From NCBI GenBank assembly GCA_032355985.1, contig JAUKVZ010000009.1:38504-102503 (forward strand): DNA of 64,000 bases. Reading direction: 5' to 3'. Position 1 is the first letter of the stretch, and each line of letters begins with the position of its first letter. Below, in pieces: positions 1 through 8,509 of this stretch. Position numbers and translations under genes: made by a program. Under the pieces are notes generated by a model, which had not been told where the DNA came from, searched no databases, and saw only the letters and a program-made list of their open reading frames with translations. The DNA is from Sarcodiotheca gaudichaudii (lineage: Eukaryota > Rhodophyta > Florideophyceae > Gigartinales > Solieriaceae).

Positions 1-340
1 GTGTGATGATGCGATCGGGCTCGATCCACATGCGAAGGGAGACCATGTCGGATGGATCGGCGCCTTCGGCAAGGTTGGCGCCGCGAAGGGTCAGGACGAA
101 TCCGTCGCCATGCCTTTCGATGCGCGGGCGGGACTGACCGGCGAGCAAGCCCAGAACGGCGACTTCATCGAGACCGGATTCCTCCTGAAGCCAGCGGCGG
201 CTTGATTCGTGCTCTCGATGAAAGTGAATCCAGATCGAGCCGCGGCCGGGCGTCCAGTCGCGCGCCTGCGCCCACGTGAGTTCGACGGGATCCCCGGCGC
301 CGAGATCGAAGGCGAAGATGAAGTCGGTGGAGGAGGCCAT
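1..340 (-). CDS. CorA/ZntB-type divalent cation transporter, N-terminal part (cut by window edge)
   Basis: The minus-strand frame from the ATG at 340 stays open to the window edge and gives 113 residues of the soluble N-terminal domain of a CorA-superfamily transporter. Visible family features are an aromatic G-x-I-W-I-H-F segment, a W-L-Q-E-E-S-G-L-D helix, a conserved L-A-G-Q-S-R-P-R segment, G-D-G-F-V-L-T-L-R-G-A-N and D-M-V-S-L-R-M-W. This pattern is closest to the ZntB/CorA-like branch (Zn2+ or Mg2+ transport at the inner membrane). The membrane helices and the G-M-N motif lie outside the window, so the substrate cannot be called. There is no Shine-Dalgarno; a TACCAT hexamer ends 7 nt before the ATG, suggesting a leaderless mRNA. 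It is divergent from modA. Confidence 0.75.
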   Translation of the reverse strand, partial: MASSTDFIFAFDLGAGDPVELTWAQARDWTPGRGSIWIHFHREHESSRRWLQEESGLDEVAVLGLLAGQSRPRIERHGDGFVLTLRGANLAEGADPSDMVSLRMWIEPDRIIT

Positions 341-416
341 GGAGGCTATGGTACCGCAGTCACCGCTCCTGACGCATGATCTCGCTCCGTGCGGCTGGAC
401 GGCTCATAATGCATGT

Positions 417-1220
417 GTGGCTGCCGAGACGAATCGAAACTTGCGATGGCTCGCCGGTCTGGCGATCGCTTGTGCTGCGCTGGGCGCCTGTGCGCCGAGT
501 CAGGAGGGCGCGTCTTCGGATGTGCTGACCATCTTCTGCGCCTCCAGCGCCGGCGATGCGATGTCACAGGTGGCGGAGGCGTTTGAGCGCGAGTCGGGTG
601 TTCGTGTTCGGGTCAATGTCGCGGGCACATCGACGCTCGCGCGGCAGATTCTGGCCGGGGCGGAGGCGGATGTGTTTCTTGCCGCGGACGAGGTGTGGAT
701 GAACTATCTCCAGCAGCAGGGCGCCGTGGTTGAAGGATCGCGGTTTGATCTGCTTGGCAATGAACTGGTGATGGTTACGCCGGTTGACGCCGCGCCGCCG
801 GATGATCGCTGGTATCTGAATGCGGCGATGGTCGTCGATCGTGTGTCGCTTGCGGATCCGACGCATGTGCCGGCGGGGCGGTATGCAAAGGAGGCGCTTG
901 ATTCGCTGGGGCAGTGGGATGCGGTGCATGATCGCATGATTCCGGCGCTGGATGTTCGCGCTGCGCTGCGGCTTGTGGAGATGGGTGAGGCGGATGTCGG
1001 CATTGTGTATCGCACGGATGCGCTTGGATCGGATGATGTGCAGATCGTGGGTACGTATCCGGCGGGCACGCATGTGCCGATTCGATATCCGTCGGCGCTG
1101 GTGCGCGACAATGGCGAGGGCGAGGCATTTCTGACATTTCTCAGGAGTGGCGCCGCTCGGGCGATCTTCGAAGAGGCCGGATTTGAAGTGATTGCACATG
1201 CGCGGGGAGTGGCGCCGTGA
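417..1220 (+). CDS. modA: ModA, molybdate ABC transporter substrate-binding lipoprotein
   Basis: Predicted periplasmic molybdate (or tungstate) binding protein. The N-terminus has a hydrophobic signal ending in L-G-A-C, a lipobox. The mature part opens with the ModA pattern (V-L-T-I-F-C-A-S-S-A-G-D-A, then A-G-T-S-T-L-A-R-Q-I and G-A-E-A-D-V-F-L-A-A), which forms the oxyanion pocket. From this start it is 267 aa, the normal family length. An in-frame reading opens far upstream at 276, but that stretch overlaps the divergent transporter and adds no signal peptide. I prefer the GTG at 417 because the lipoprotein signal begins there and a CATAAT hexamer ends exactly 6 nt before it. The stop overlaps the start of modB (GTGA), so modABC is one operon. 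Confidence 0.88.
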   Translation: MAAETNRNLRWLAGLAIACAALGACAPSQEGASSDVLTIFCASSAGDAMSQVAEAFERESGVRVRVNVAGTSTLARQILAGAEADVFLAADEVWMNYLQQQGAVVEGSRFDLLGNELVMVTPVDAAPPDDRWYLNAAMVVDRVSLADPTHVPAGRYAKEALDSLGQWDAVHDRMIPALDVRAALRLVEMGEADVGIVYRTDALGSDDVQIVGTYPAGTHVPIRYPSALVRDNGEGEAFLTFLRSGAARAIFEEAGFEVIAHARGVAP

Positions 1221-1906
1221 CGCCTGCCGAATGGGGCGCATTGCTGCTTTCTTTGCGTGTGGCGACTGTCGCGACGATCGTGATGATCCCGCCGGGCGTC
1301 TTCTGCGCGTGGCTGCTGGCGCGGCGATCGTTTCCGGGCAAGGTGTTGTTTGATGCGGCGCTGCATCTGCCGCTGGTGTTGCCGCCGGTGGTGGTGGGAT
1401 ATCTGCTGCTCGTGCTGCTGGGGCGTCAGGGTGTGATCGGTGGCTGGCTGCACAGCGCGCTGGGGATTGACATTGCGTTTACATGGGTGGCCGCGGCGAT
1501 CGCTTCGGCGGTGGTGGCGTTTCCGCTCTTCGTGCGGGCGCTGCGGCTTTCGATTGAGTTGATTGATCGGCGCCTGGAGGGCGCTGCGGCGACGCTGGGC
1601 GCTTCATCCTGGCGCATCTTCTGCACGATCACGCTGCCGCTGTCATTGCCGGGATTGTGCGCCGGCGCGCTGCTGGCCTTTGCGCGGGCGCTGGGTGAAT
1701 TTGGAGCAACGATCACGTTTGCGGGGAATATCGAGGGGAAGACGCGGACGCTGCCGCTGGCGATCTTTACGGAGTCGCAGGTTCCCGGCGGTGACGCCGC
1801 GGCGATGCGGCTGGTGGTGATCTCCATCGTGATTGCGCTGGGCGCGATGATCGGGGCGGAGCTGCTGGCGCGCTCCATGCATCGAAGGATCAGGGCGCAC
1901 GCATGA
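1217..1906 (+). CDS. modB: ModB, molybdate ABC transporter permease
   Basis: An inner-membrane permease of 229 aa with about five hydrophobic segments. It carries the ABC-permease cytoplasmic loop (E-G-A-A-A-T-L-G-A-S-S-W-R-I-F then I-T-L-P-L-S-L-P-G), which contacts the ATPase. The family typically has P-L-V-L-P-P-V-V-x-G-Y-L-L near the N-terminus, and that is seen here. The start is a GTG whose last two bases are part of the modA stop. The gene overlaps modC by ATGA, so translational coupling along modABC is likely. Confidence 0.9.
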   Translation: MTPAEWGALLLSLRVATVATIVMIPPGVFCAWLLARRSFPGKVLFDAALHLPLVLPPVVVGYLLLVLLGRQGVIGGWLHSALGIDIAFTWVAAAIASAVVAFPLFVRALRLSIELIDRRLEGAAATLGASSWRIFCTITLPLSLPGLCAGALLAFARALGEFGATITFAGNIEGKTRTLPLAIFTESQVPGGDAAAMRLVVISIVIALGAMIGAELLARSMHRRIRAHA

Positions 1907-2973
1907 TTGATGTGGCGATCCAACTTGCGCAGGGTGACTTTGAGCTGCATGTCGCGTTCACATCCGATGCGCCCGTGCTCGGTCTCTTCGGGTCCAACGG
2001 CGCGGGCAAGAGCACGCTGGTGCGCTGCATCGCCGGGCTGGAGCGCGGCGCCACGGGGCGGATCGTCATCGATGGGCGCACGCTGCTTGAAAGCGACAAG
2101 GGCATCGACCTGGCGCCGAATAAGCGGCGCGTGGGCGTTGTGTTTCAGGAGGCGCTGCTCTTTCCCCACTACTCGGTGCGTGGGAATCTGCTGTATGGGT
2201 CGAGCGCGACGAACGGGCGATTCGACACGATTGTCGAGCTGCTGGCGCTTTCGCCGCTGCTGTCACGGCGGCCGGCGGAGCTTTCAGGCGGTGAGCGGCA
2301 GCGCGCGGCGCTGGGGCGGGCGATTCTGAGCGAGCCGCAGGTGCTCGTGCTGGATGAGCCGATGGCTTCACTGGATGTGCGTCTGCGGCGGCAGATTCTT
2401 CCCTATCTGCGAAGCATTCAATCGGCGCTTTCGATTCCGATGATCTCGATCAGTCATGATCTGACCGAGCTTCTGCAACTGACGGATGAGCTGCTTGTGC
2501 TTGACGAAGGGCGCGTCGTCGGCTGCGGCAGGTATTCGCAGATCATTCACGAATCCACGGTGGCCGAGAGTCTGCATGATCGCGGGATGACGAACGTGCT
2601 TGGCGGGAAAGTCGTCTCGCATGATCAGCAGGCGGGTGTGTCGTTTGTGTCGCTGGGGGACAAGAGTGAGCATCGGATCAGTGTGCCGCGGCTTTCGCAG
2701 GCGCCGGGGGAGCGCGTTTCGCTGGCGCTGCGGCCCTGGGATATCGCGCTCGCGAAGGGGCCGGTGGAGGGCGTTTCGATTCAGAACCAGCTTTCGGCGC
2801 GCGTGGTTCGATCGACGGCTCTGGAGAAGCGGGTGTTGGTGGAGCTGGACCTGGGCTCGCCGGTGATCTGCGAGATCAGCCGCCGCAGCGCGGAGGATCT
2901 GGGAATCGAGGCCGGCGGTTCGGTGACGTGTCTGATCAAGAGTCACGCGTTTCAGCCGCTGGACTCGGCCTGA
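1903..2973 (+). CDS. modC: ModC, molybdate ABC transporter ATP-binding protein
   Basis: A cytoplasmic ATPase of 356 aa. Walker A is G-S-N-G-A-G-K-S-T at residues 30-38, the Q-loop is in V-V-F-Q-E near 81, the ABC signature L-S-G-G-E is at 127-131, and Walker B L-V-L-D-E-P ends at 153, followed by S-L-D. The His-loop lies in S-I-S-H-D. The final ~70 residues (Q-N-Q-L-S-A-R-V, then V-T-C-L-I-K-S-H-A-F) look like the Mop/TOBE domain that binds molybdate in ModC proteins. It completes modABC. No molybdenum-cofactor genes were seen nearby. Confidence 0.9.
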   Translation: MIDVAIQLAQGDFELHVAFTSDAPVLGLFGSNGAGKSTLVRCIAGLERGATGRIVIDGRTLLESDKGIDLAPNKRRVGVVFQEALLFPHYSVRGNLLYGSSATNGRFDTIVELLALSPLLSRRPAELSGGERQRAALGRAILSEPQVLVLDEPMASLDVRLRRQILPYLRSIQSALSIPMISISHDLTELLQLTDELLVLDEGRVVGCGRYSQIIHESTVAESLHDRGMTNVLGGKVVSHDQQAGVSFVSLGDKSEHRISVPRLSQAPGERVSLALRPWDIALAKGPVEGVSIQNQLSARVVRSTALEKRVLVELDLGSPVICEISRRSAEDLGIEAGGSVTCLIKSHAFQPLDSA

Positions 2974-3114
2974 GGGCGGCGAAAAAGTGTCGAGGCTTCG
3001 TGGCAGGTGACGGGCGGCTTTCCCGCCATTGGAGGTACGATGTGCTCCGTCCTGCGGGGAACGGGGCGCCAGACGCCGACCATTCAAGCCTTCCCCCCTT
3101 CGAAAGGGACATCC

Positions 3115-4764
3115 ATGAGACAATTGATTTCCGTGGCGCTGTGCGGCCTCGTCCTCGCCGGCTGTCAAAGCGCTGACAAGAATAAAGACGCGAAGCTGCA
3201 CGTCGGCGTCGATCGCTATCACAAGCCTGTATCGACGCAGAACATTCATGCGCAGCAGTGGTTCGATCAGGGCCTGCAGTTGACGTATGGCTTCCATCAC
3301 ACGGAGGCCGTGCGGTCCTACAAGAAAGCGTTGGAGATCGATCCGAACTGCGCGATGGCGTGGTGGGGCATCGGCTATGCGCTGGGGCCGAATATCAATG
3401 ATCCGATGATTACGCCGGAGCGCCATCAGCAGGCGTATGAAGCGACGCAGCATGCTGTGGCGCTGATCGATCATGCGTCGCCGAAGGAAGCGGCGTTGAT
3501 TCGGGCGCTGGAAGCGCGATATGCATCACCGATGCCGCAGGATGTGGCGCCTTTGAATGAGGCGTATGCCGACAGGATGCGCGGGGTGTATCAGCGCTAT
3601 TCGAATGATCCGGATATCGGGGCGCTGTACGCCGAGGCGCTGATGGATATGCAGCCGTGGGACTACTGGACGGCGCAGGATGAGCCGAAGGGCAACATCG
3701 AGGAAGTGGTTGAGGTGCTCGAGGCGGTGATGGCGATTGATGAGAATCATCCCGGCGCGCTGCACTTCTACATTCATGCGATGGAGTCAGGCCCTTACGC
3801 GGAACGCGCCGTGCCGATCGGCGATCGGCTGGTTGATCGTGTGCCGGGATCAGGCCATCTGCGGCATATGCCTTCGCACATCTATGCAGTGGTCGGGCGC
3901 TGGGCGGACGCTTCGGATGCGAACGAGCGAGCCATCGCGGCGGATCTGGCGACATTGGCCAACACGACGAACGAGGACTTCTACTGGCTGTATTACGGCC
4001 ACAATCTGCATTTCCTTGCGTACACCGCGATGATGGAATGCCGCTACGACACGGCGATGCGGGCTGCGCGCCAGCTCTGGCGCGATATGCCGCCGAGCGC
4101 CATCGAGGAGCTTGGCTGGCTCATTGAAGGAATCGTGCCCACGAAGTTTCACGTGATGATTCGCTTCGGCCGCTGGGAGGACATTCTGGCCGAGCCGGCG
4201 CCGCCGAAGGACTACATCGTGTCGAACGCGGTGTATCACTATGCGCGAAGCATTGCGTATTCGGCGCTGGGCGAGACGTATGAAGCGCGCGATGAGCTGA
4301 ACAAGTTCAACGCGATCGCCGATGCGATTCCTGAGAACTACATGCAGTTCAATAACAAGATGTCGACGATTCTGCCGATTGCGCGGCTGATGGTCGAGGC
4401 GGAGCTGATCTATCGCGAGGGCGACCATGAAGGCGCCTACGAACTTCTTCGCGAAGCGGCGGTGATGGAGGACGCTCTGGTCTACGACGAGCCGCCGGCG
4501 TGGATGGTGCCCGTGCGGCATGCGCTGGGCGCGCTGCTGATGGCGCAGGGCCACTATGCGGAGGCCGAGGAGGTCTATTACGAGGATCTCGAGCGGAATC
4601 CGAACAATGGCTGGGCGCTGCTGGGGCTGGAGCAGTCGCTGGCGGCGCAGGGCCGCGCGATTGAATCCGAGACAAACGCAAAGGCGCGCAAGTACGCCTG
4701 GCGGCGTGCGGATGTGAAGCCGGAGTCATCGTGCTACTGCGAGCCGGGGAAGACGTATCGGTGA
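3115..4764 (+). CDS. Tetratricopeptide-repeat lipoprotein
   Basis: A 549-aa predicted envelope lipoprotein. The ATG at 3115 gives a clean signal peptide ending L-A-G-C and follows an AAAGGG Shine-Dalgarno at good spacing. An upstream in-frame start at 3007 would put 36 odd residues in front of the signal and is rejected. The body resembles TPR proteins: G-L-Q-L-T-Y-G-F-H-H-T-E-A-V-R-S-Y-K-K-A-L-E-I-D-P then A-M-A-W-W-G-I-G-Y-A, and near the C-terminus A-L-L-M-A-Q-G-H-Y-A-E-A-E-E-V-Y. Similar A-W-W/Y-W-G TPR proteins of unknown function occur in many Gram-negatives. It follows modC by 141 nt and is followed by a terminator. The role is unknown, probably as a protein-interaction scaffold. Confidence 0.72.
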   Translation: MRQLISVALCGLVLAGCQSADKNKDAKLHVGVDRYHKPVSTQNIHAQQWFDQGLQLTYGFHHTEAVRSYKKALEIDPNCAMAWWGIGYALGPNINDPMITPERHQQAYEATQHAVALIDHASPKEAALIRALEARYASPMPQDVAPLNEAYADRMRGVYQRYSNDPDIGALYAEALMDMQPWDYWTAQDEPKGNIEEVVEVLEAVMAIDENHPGALHFYIHAMESGPYAERAVPIGDRLVDRVPGSGHLRHMPSHIYAVVGRWADASDANERAIAADLATLANTTNEDFYWLYYGHNLHFLAYTAMMECRYDTAMRAARQLWRDMPPSAIEELGWLIEGIVPTKFHVMIRFGRWEDILAEPAPPKDYIVSNAVYHYARSIAYSALGETYEARDELNKFNAIADAIPENYMQFNNKMSTILPIARLMVEAELIYREGDHEGAYELLREAAVMEDALVYDEPPAWMVPVRHALGALLMAQGHYAEAEEVYYEDLERNPNNGWALLGLEQSLAAQGRAIESETNAKARKYAWRRADVKPESSCYCEPGKTYR

Positions 4765-4795
4765 AGTAGCCGACCAGGCGAGCGCTGAAGCTGCG

Positions 4796-4848
4796 AAAGG
4801 GCGCGCACGATCATGGGATGCTCTCCCGCGATCGTGAGCGCCCTTTTT
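4796..4848. terminator. Strong bidirectional intrinsic terminator
   Basis: A long hairpin pairs 4797-4812 (AAGGGCGC…CACGATC) with 4830-4845 (GATCGTG…GCGCCCTT) with one internal mismatch and a 17-nt loop. It is followed by a T-run on the + strand and, on the minus strand, preceded by the complementary A-run. It lies between two convergent genes, the TPR lipoprotein (+) and the His-rich lipoprotein (-), and could stop both. Confidence 0.8.
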
Positions 4849-4859
4849 CGTGCGCTCGA

Positions 4860-5411
4860 TCAGCCCGCTGCCTTCACCTTGTACAGCTTCGTCGCCTTGA
4901 TCGTCAGCACGCTGTCATTGGGGCGCGGCGCCACCGTGCCCACGACGATCACTTCCACGAGCGGCTCGACGCCGTTGGCTTCAAGATCGACTTCCAGCGG
5001 ATTGCCATCTTCGCCGACGAGCATGATGGTCGCGTTATTGGCGGTGATGGATTCCTGCGATTCGCAGCAGTAATCCCACGGCGTGGGGCAGTGATCCTCT
5101 TCCATATCCGCGCAGCTCGGCACGGCCGGATCCATGATCAGGAAAATGGGGCTATCTTCACTGATTGGCGCCTTGCGGCCGCCGACGACACCTCGGATGG
5201 TGATCGTGTCGCCTTCCTTCACATGCGACTTGGCCTTGGCGACATCCTCGACGCCGGCGGGGGCGGATGCGAGGAGCCATGTCGCTTCGGCGGGCGCTGC
5301 GTGATCGTGGTCGGCGCCGTGGGCGTGATCGTGATGCTCGCCCTTGTCACAGGCGGCGAGCGAAAGGCAGGCAAGGATGGCGAGGCTTGCGGTCAATCGA
5401 TTCAGTTTCAT
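4860..5411 (-). CDS. His-rich lipoprotein, last gene of the ABC exporter operon
   Basis: A predicted lipoprotein of 183 aa with signal peptide and lipobox L-A-A-C (Cys21). A histidine cluster follows directly (His 26, 27, 29, 31, 35, 37 with Asp between), typical of metal-binding tails. The rest begins V-K-E-G-D-T-I-T-I-R-G-V-V-G-G and could be a small beta-barrel (OB-like) domain; it contains C-A-D-M-E-E-D-H-C and Y-C-C-E-S-Q. Of three in-frame ATGs (5426, 5420, 5411) I choose 5411, because GGAG lies about 9 nt upstream and the signal peptide starts there. It follows the permease gene closely on the same strand. Family unrecognised; metal binding is an inference from composition. Confidence 0.65.
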   Translation of the reverse strand: MKLNRLTASLAILACLSLAACDKGEHHDHAHGADHDHAAPAEATWLLASAPAGVEDVAKAKSHVKEGDTITIRGVVGGRKAPISEDSPIFLIMDPAVPSCADMEEDHCPTPWDYCCESQESITANNATIMLVGEDGNPLEVDLEANGVEPLVEVIVVGTVAPRPNDSVLTIKATKLYKVKAAG

Positions 5412-5446
5412 TGTGTTCATCTCCATCAGCCTTCATCGGCTGTTTG

Positions 5447-6622
5447 TCAGTTTGCTTTGAGCGCTTCCGGGATGGGCAGGCGCAGACAACGGATCGAAGG
5501 GGGCACGGCGCCGACAAGGCCGACGAGCAGACCGCCCGCGGCGCCGGCGAGTGTGACCGGCGCATCAAGTTCGAGCGCAAAGGCGCCCATGGAAAAACGA
5601 ATGGCGATGCCGTCGAGCAGCAGCGTGCCGACGCCAAGGCCGATGAGTGTGCCGCAGGCCGCGGCGAAAAGAGATTCCTCGCTGAGATTCAGCACAATCG
5701 CGGGGCGCGTAAAGCCAAGCGCCTGAAGCATGCCGACTTCGCGTACGCGGGCGGCAAAGGCGGCGTACATCGTGTTCAGCCCGCCGAGCAGCCCCCCCAT
5801 CGCAATCAACGCGGCCGTCACGAGAATCATGATGCGGATGGGCTTGTAGAACGCGGCGATGGAGCTGTAATACGTGCTCTCGCGAATCGCGACGATCTCC
5901 AGATCCAGGCGGCTCCTTGCGAAGAGATCGACATCGGCGAATGAGCCGTCACCGAGCGTGATCACGACGCAGGAGATCGACGCTTCGCGCTTCGTGGCGA
6001 TCTGCAGGTCGATCAGCGGCAGCCAGATCTCAGCATCCATCACAGTCGTCGGTGCGCGGAATCGACCGACGATGGTCCAGTCGCGATTGTCAAAGTGCAG
6101 CGTCTGGCCGATATCGAGGCGCTCGTCGGGCACGCCAAGTCTTGTCGCGGCCAGGGCGCCGACCATCAGTTCATCCTGTCCCGAGCGGGGCGGGCGGCCT
6201 TCGACGATCTCGACTTCCGGATGCACGAGCAGCGCCACCGGGCGCACGCCGCGCATGACGGCTTGAAGTTGTTCTTCATCACCACGAGATTCGCGCACGG
6301 GCAGAGCCATGTGGATTTCCGGCGAGGCGTAGATGACGCCCGCGGCTTCCTTGAGGCCCGCGATGCTTGCCGCGGCGATGCCTTCGACGGCCGAATCGAT
6401 CTGCGAGCGCTCCAGCGCTTCTTCGCTGCCGGCGCCGAGCAGGATGATGTTCTCGTTGATGGAGGCGCCTTGGGTGAGCGTCTTCTGCATGCCGCGTACG
6501 AATCCCGCGGCCGCCAGCACGAGCAGCACAACCAGCGCCGAGCCGAGCAGGGACGTGATCAGGCGCACGCGGCTTCTGCCGAGATTGCGGAAGGCGTATT
6601 CAAATGGAAGCTGACGCATCAC
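5447..6622 (-). CDS. FtsX/MacB-type ABC transporter permease (second)
   Basis: A 391-aa inner-membrane permease. One N-terminal helix (S-R-V-R-L-I-T-S-L-L-G-S-A-L-V then hydrophobic) is followed by a ~220-residue extracytoplasmic domain with G-R-x-P motifs (V-E-I-V-E-G-R-P-P, then G-A-L-A-A-T-R-L-G) and three C-terminal helices. The G-G-L-N-T-M-Y-A-A-F-A-A-R-V-R-E-V-G-M-L segment is the coupling region typical of FtsX-fold permeases. It is separated from the upstream permease by 16 nt. Together they form the heterodimeric membrane part of a mechanotransmission-type ABC system. Confidence 0.82.
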   Translation of the reverse strand: MMRQLPFEYAFRNLGRSRVRLITSLLGSALVVLLVLAAAGFVRGMQKTLTQGASINENIILLGAGSEEALERSQIDSAVEGIAAASIAGLKEAAGVIYASPEIHMALPVRESRGDEEQLQAVMRGVRPVALLVHPEVEIVEGRPPRSGQDELMVGALAATRLGVPDERLDIGQTLHFDNRDWTIVGRFRAPTTVMDAEIWLPLIDLQIATKREASISCVVITLGDGSFADVDLFARSRLDLEIVAIRESTYYSSIAAFYKPIRIMILVTAALIAMGGLLGGLNTMYAAFAARVREVGMLQALGFTRPAIVLNLSEESLFAAACGTLIGLGVGTLLLDGIAIRFSMGAFALELDAPVTLAGAAGGLLVGLVGAVPPSIRCLRLPIPEALKAN

Positions 6623-6638
6623 GCGGATTGATTCCTTT

Positions 6639-7790
6639 TCATACGGCTCTGAAACACGAGGCGATCTCCTGCCGCGCGGCCATGACGGCCGGCAGCAGCC
6701 CGGCGATCACACCCAGCGAGACGCATACACCGATACCAAAGAGAAGCAGACCGGGCCCCGCTTCAATCGGGATCGACACACCTTCGACCGAAAGCGCCAG
6801 ACTGCCGAGCTGCACGACGCCGATGGCGACAAGCGCACCCAGCGCGCCGCCGGCCAGAGCGATCAATCCACCTTCGGCCATGATCAGGATGGCGATGAGC
6901 CCGCGACGGAAGCCGAGCGTCTGCAACACCGCCTGCTCTGCGATGCGGCTCTGCACGCTGAGGAAGATCGCGTTGCCGACCAGCGCCAGCACGGCGACCA
7001 GGCAGCCCAGCCCAAGCCAGCGCGCAAATGCGACCAACTCGATCACATCATCGGCGATGCGGCTGGCGAACGCCTTTTCGGTGAACGTCGTCGTCGGCTC
7101 CTGCGCGGTGCGGAAGAGTTCGTCGATTTCCTCGGCGACCGGATCAAGTTGATCCGGCGAGTCCACCTGCACGAGGAACTGCGTGACGATGCCAAGCTCG
7201 TCGCGGCCCGCAAGCTGGACGAACTCCAGCGAGGTGTATGCCACGTTCTGATCCTGAGGATCTTCCGACTCGATGATGCCGGCGACGTAGGACGTGATGC
7301 CCGCAGCGTCGAAGGTCATGCCGGGCGACAGGTTTCGGCGCTTGGCCAGCGCTGAGCCGAGCAGAGATGCATCCGTGCGACGATTCCAGTCTTCGACCGA
7401 TCCGTCGACGATGCGAATCTTTCCTTTGCGCATGGCGAGGAACTGATCCTTATTGACGCCGCGGAAGGTGACGACGTCCAGGCTCGTGCGGCAATTGGAA
7501 ACGACGACCTTCACAGGCGCCGCGGTGCGCACGCCTTCAATGCGCTGGATCTTTGACTGGTAGTCCTGCGGCAAGGCGCTCGTCGCGGGGCAGAAGCGAT
7601 CCTTGCGATAGACGACAAGCGTGGTGTCCTTCGCGTTCTCTTCGGTGGCGCGGGCGACGCCCTCCTGCATGGCCTGCACGGCCGTGAAGAGGAACATGGC
7701 GATGGCGATGCCGCCGGCAGTGAGCAGCGTGCGCACGCGATGGCGCCACGCCTGCTTGAAGACATAAGGCATAAACTTGAGGACATTCAT
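6639..7790 (-). CDS. FtsX/MacB-type ABC transporter permease (first)
   Basis: A 383-aa permease paralogous in design to its downstream neighbour. The N-terminus H-R-V-R-T-L-L-T-A-G-G-I-A-I-A is the first helix, then an extracytoplasmic domain (V-T-F-R-G-V-N-K-D, later L-S-P-G-M-T-F-D-A), then three helices with F-L-S-V-Q-S-R-I-A-E-Q-A-V-L-Q-T-L-G-F-R-R, the usual coupling helix. Its ATG overlaps the ATPase stop by 4 nt (ATGA). The domain between helices 1 and 2 is where such systems contact the periplasmic adaptor or a lipoprotein substrate. Confidence 0.82.
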   Translation of the reverse strand: MNVLKFMPYVFKQAWRHRVRTLLTAGGIAIAMFLFTAVQAMQEGVARATEENAKDTTLVVYRKDRFCPATSALPQDYQSKIQRIEGVRTAAPVKVVVSNCRTSLDVVTFRGVNKDQFLAMRKGKIRIVDGSVEDWNRRTDASLLGSALAKRRNLSPGMTFDAAGITSYVAGIIESEDPQDQNVAYTSLEFVQLAGRDELGIVTQFLVQVDSPDQLDPVAEEIDELFRTAQEPTTTFTEKAFASRIADDVIELVAFARWLGLGCLVAVLALVGNAIFLSVQSRIAEQAVLQTLGFRRGLIAILIMAEGGLIALAGGALGALVAIGVVQLGSLALSVEGVSIPIEAGPGLLLFGIGVCVSLGVIAGLLPAVMAARQEIASCFRAV

Positions 7791-8509
7791 GAGGCTGCCC
7801 CCTTGATAGCGTCTTCTGCGAGCTGCTCTTCAACGCGCGTGCCGCCGAGGCGGCCCTTGGTCAGATGAAGTGTGCGCTTCGCATAGGACGCGGCTTTGGG
7901 ATCGTGCGTGACCATGATGATCGTGCGTCCGAGATCGGTGTTGAGACGTTGCAGCAGCGCCATCACGGATTCGGCGGCGACGCTGTCGAGATCGCCCGTC
8001 GGCTCATCGCAGACGAGGATCGTCGGATCGGTGACGATGGCGCGAGCGATGGCGACGCGCTGTTCCTGGCCGCCGGAGAGCTGACGCGGGAAATGCGAGC
8101 TGCGATCAGCGATGCCCACAACTTCCAGCGCCTCTTCGACGCGCCGGCGACGCTCGGCGCGGCTGATCTTGTGCAGCAGCAGCGGCAGCTCGACATTTTC
8201 ATACGCCGTCAGCACGGGCACGAGGTTGTAGAGCTGGAAGATGTAGCCGATGTGCGTCGAGCGCCAGGCGGCGAGCTTGCGCGGGATGAGTTCAACGATA
8301 TTGACGCCGTCGACGATCAACGTGCCGCTGGTCGGCGTGTCGATGCCGGCGATCATGTTCAAAAGCGTCGTCTTGCCGGCGCCGCTGGGGCCCATGAGCG
8401 CAAGGAAGTCGCCGTGCGGCACGTCAAGATCCATGCCGTCAAGCGGACGGATGACGCTGTCGCCCTTGCGATACTCGCGTGTCAAGCCTCTGCATTCGAT
8501 GAGTGTCAT
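7787..8509 (-). CDS. MacB/LolD-type ABC transporter ATP-binding protein
   Basis: A 240-aa ATPase. Walker A G-P-S-G-A-G-K-T-T at residues 40-48, Q-loop in Y-I-F-Q-L-Y-N-L-V-P (a MacB/LolD hallmark), signature L-S-G-G-Q at 144-148 and Walker B I-L-V-C-D-E-P-T at 164-171 followed by G-D-L-D-S. It overlaps the adaptor gene upstream and the permease downstream by 4 nt each, so the stoichiometry is probably set by coupled translation. Confidence 0.9.
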   Translation of the reverse strand: MTLIECRGLTREYRKGDSVIRPLDGMDLDVPHGDFLALMGPSGAGKTTLLNMIAGIDTPTSGTLIVDGVNIVELIPRKLAAWRSTHIGYIFQLYNLVPVLTAYENVELPLLLHKISRAERRRRVEEALEVVGIADRSSHFPRQLSGGQEQRVAIARAIVTDPTILVCDEPTGDLDSVAAESVMALLQRLNTDLGRTIIMVTHDPKAASYAKRTLHLTKGRLGGTRVEEQLAEDAIKGAAS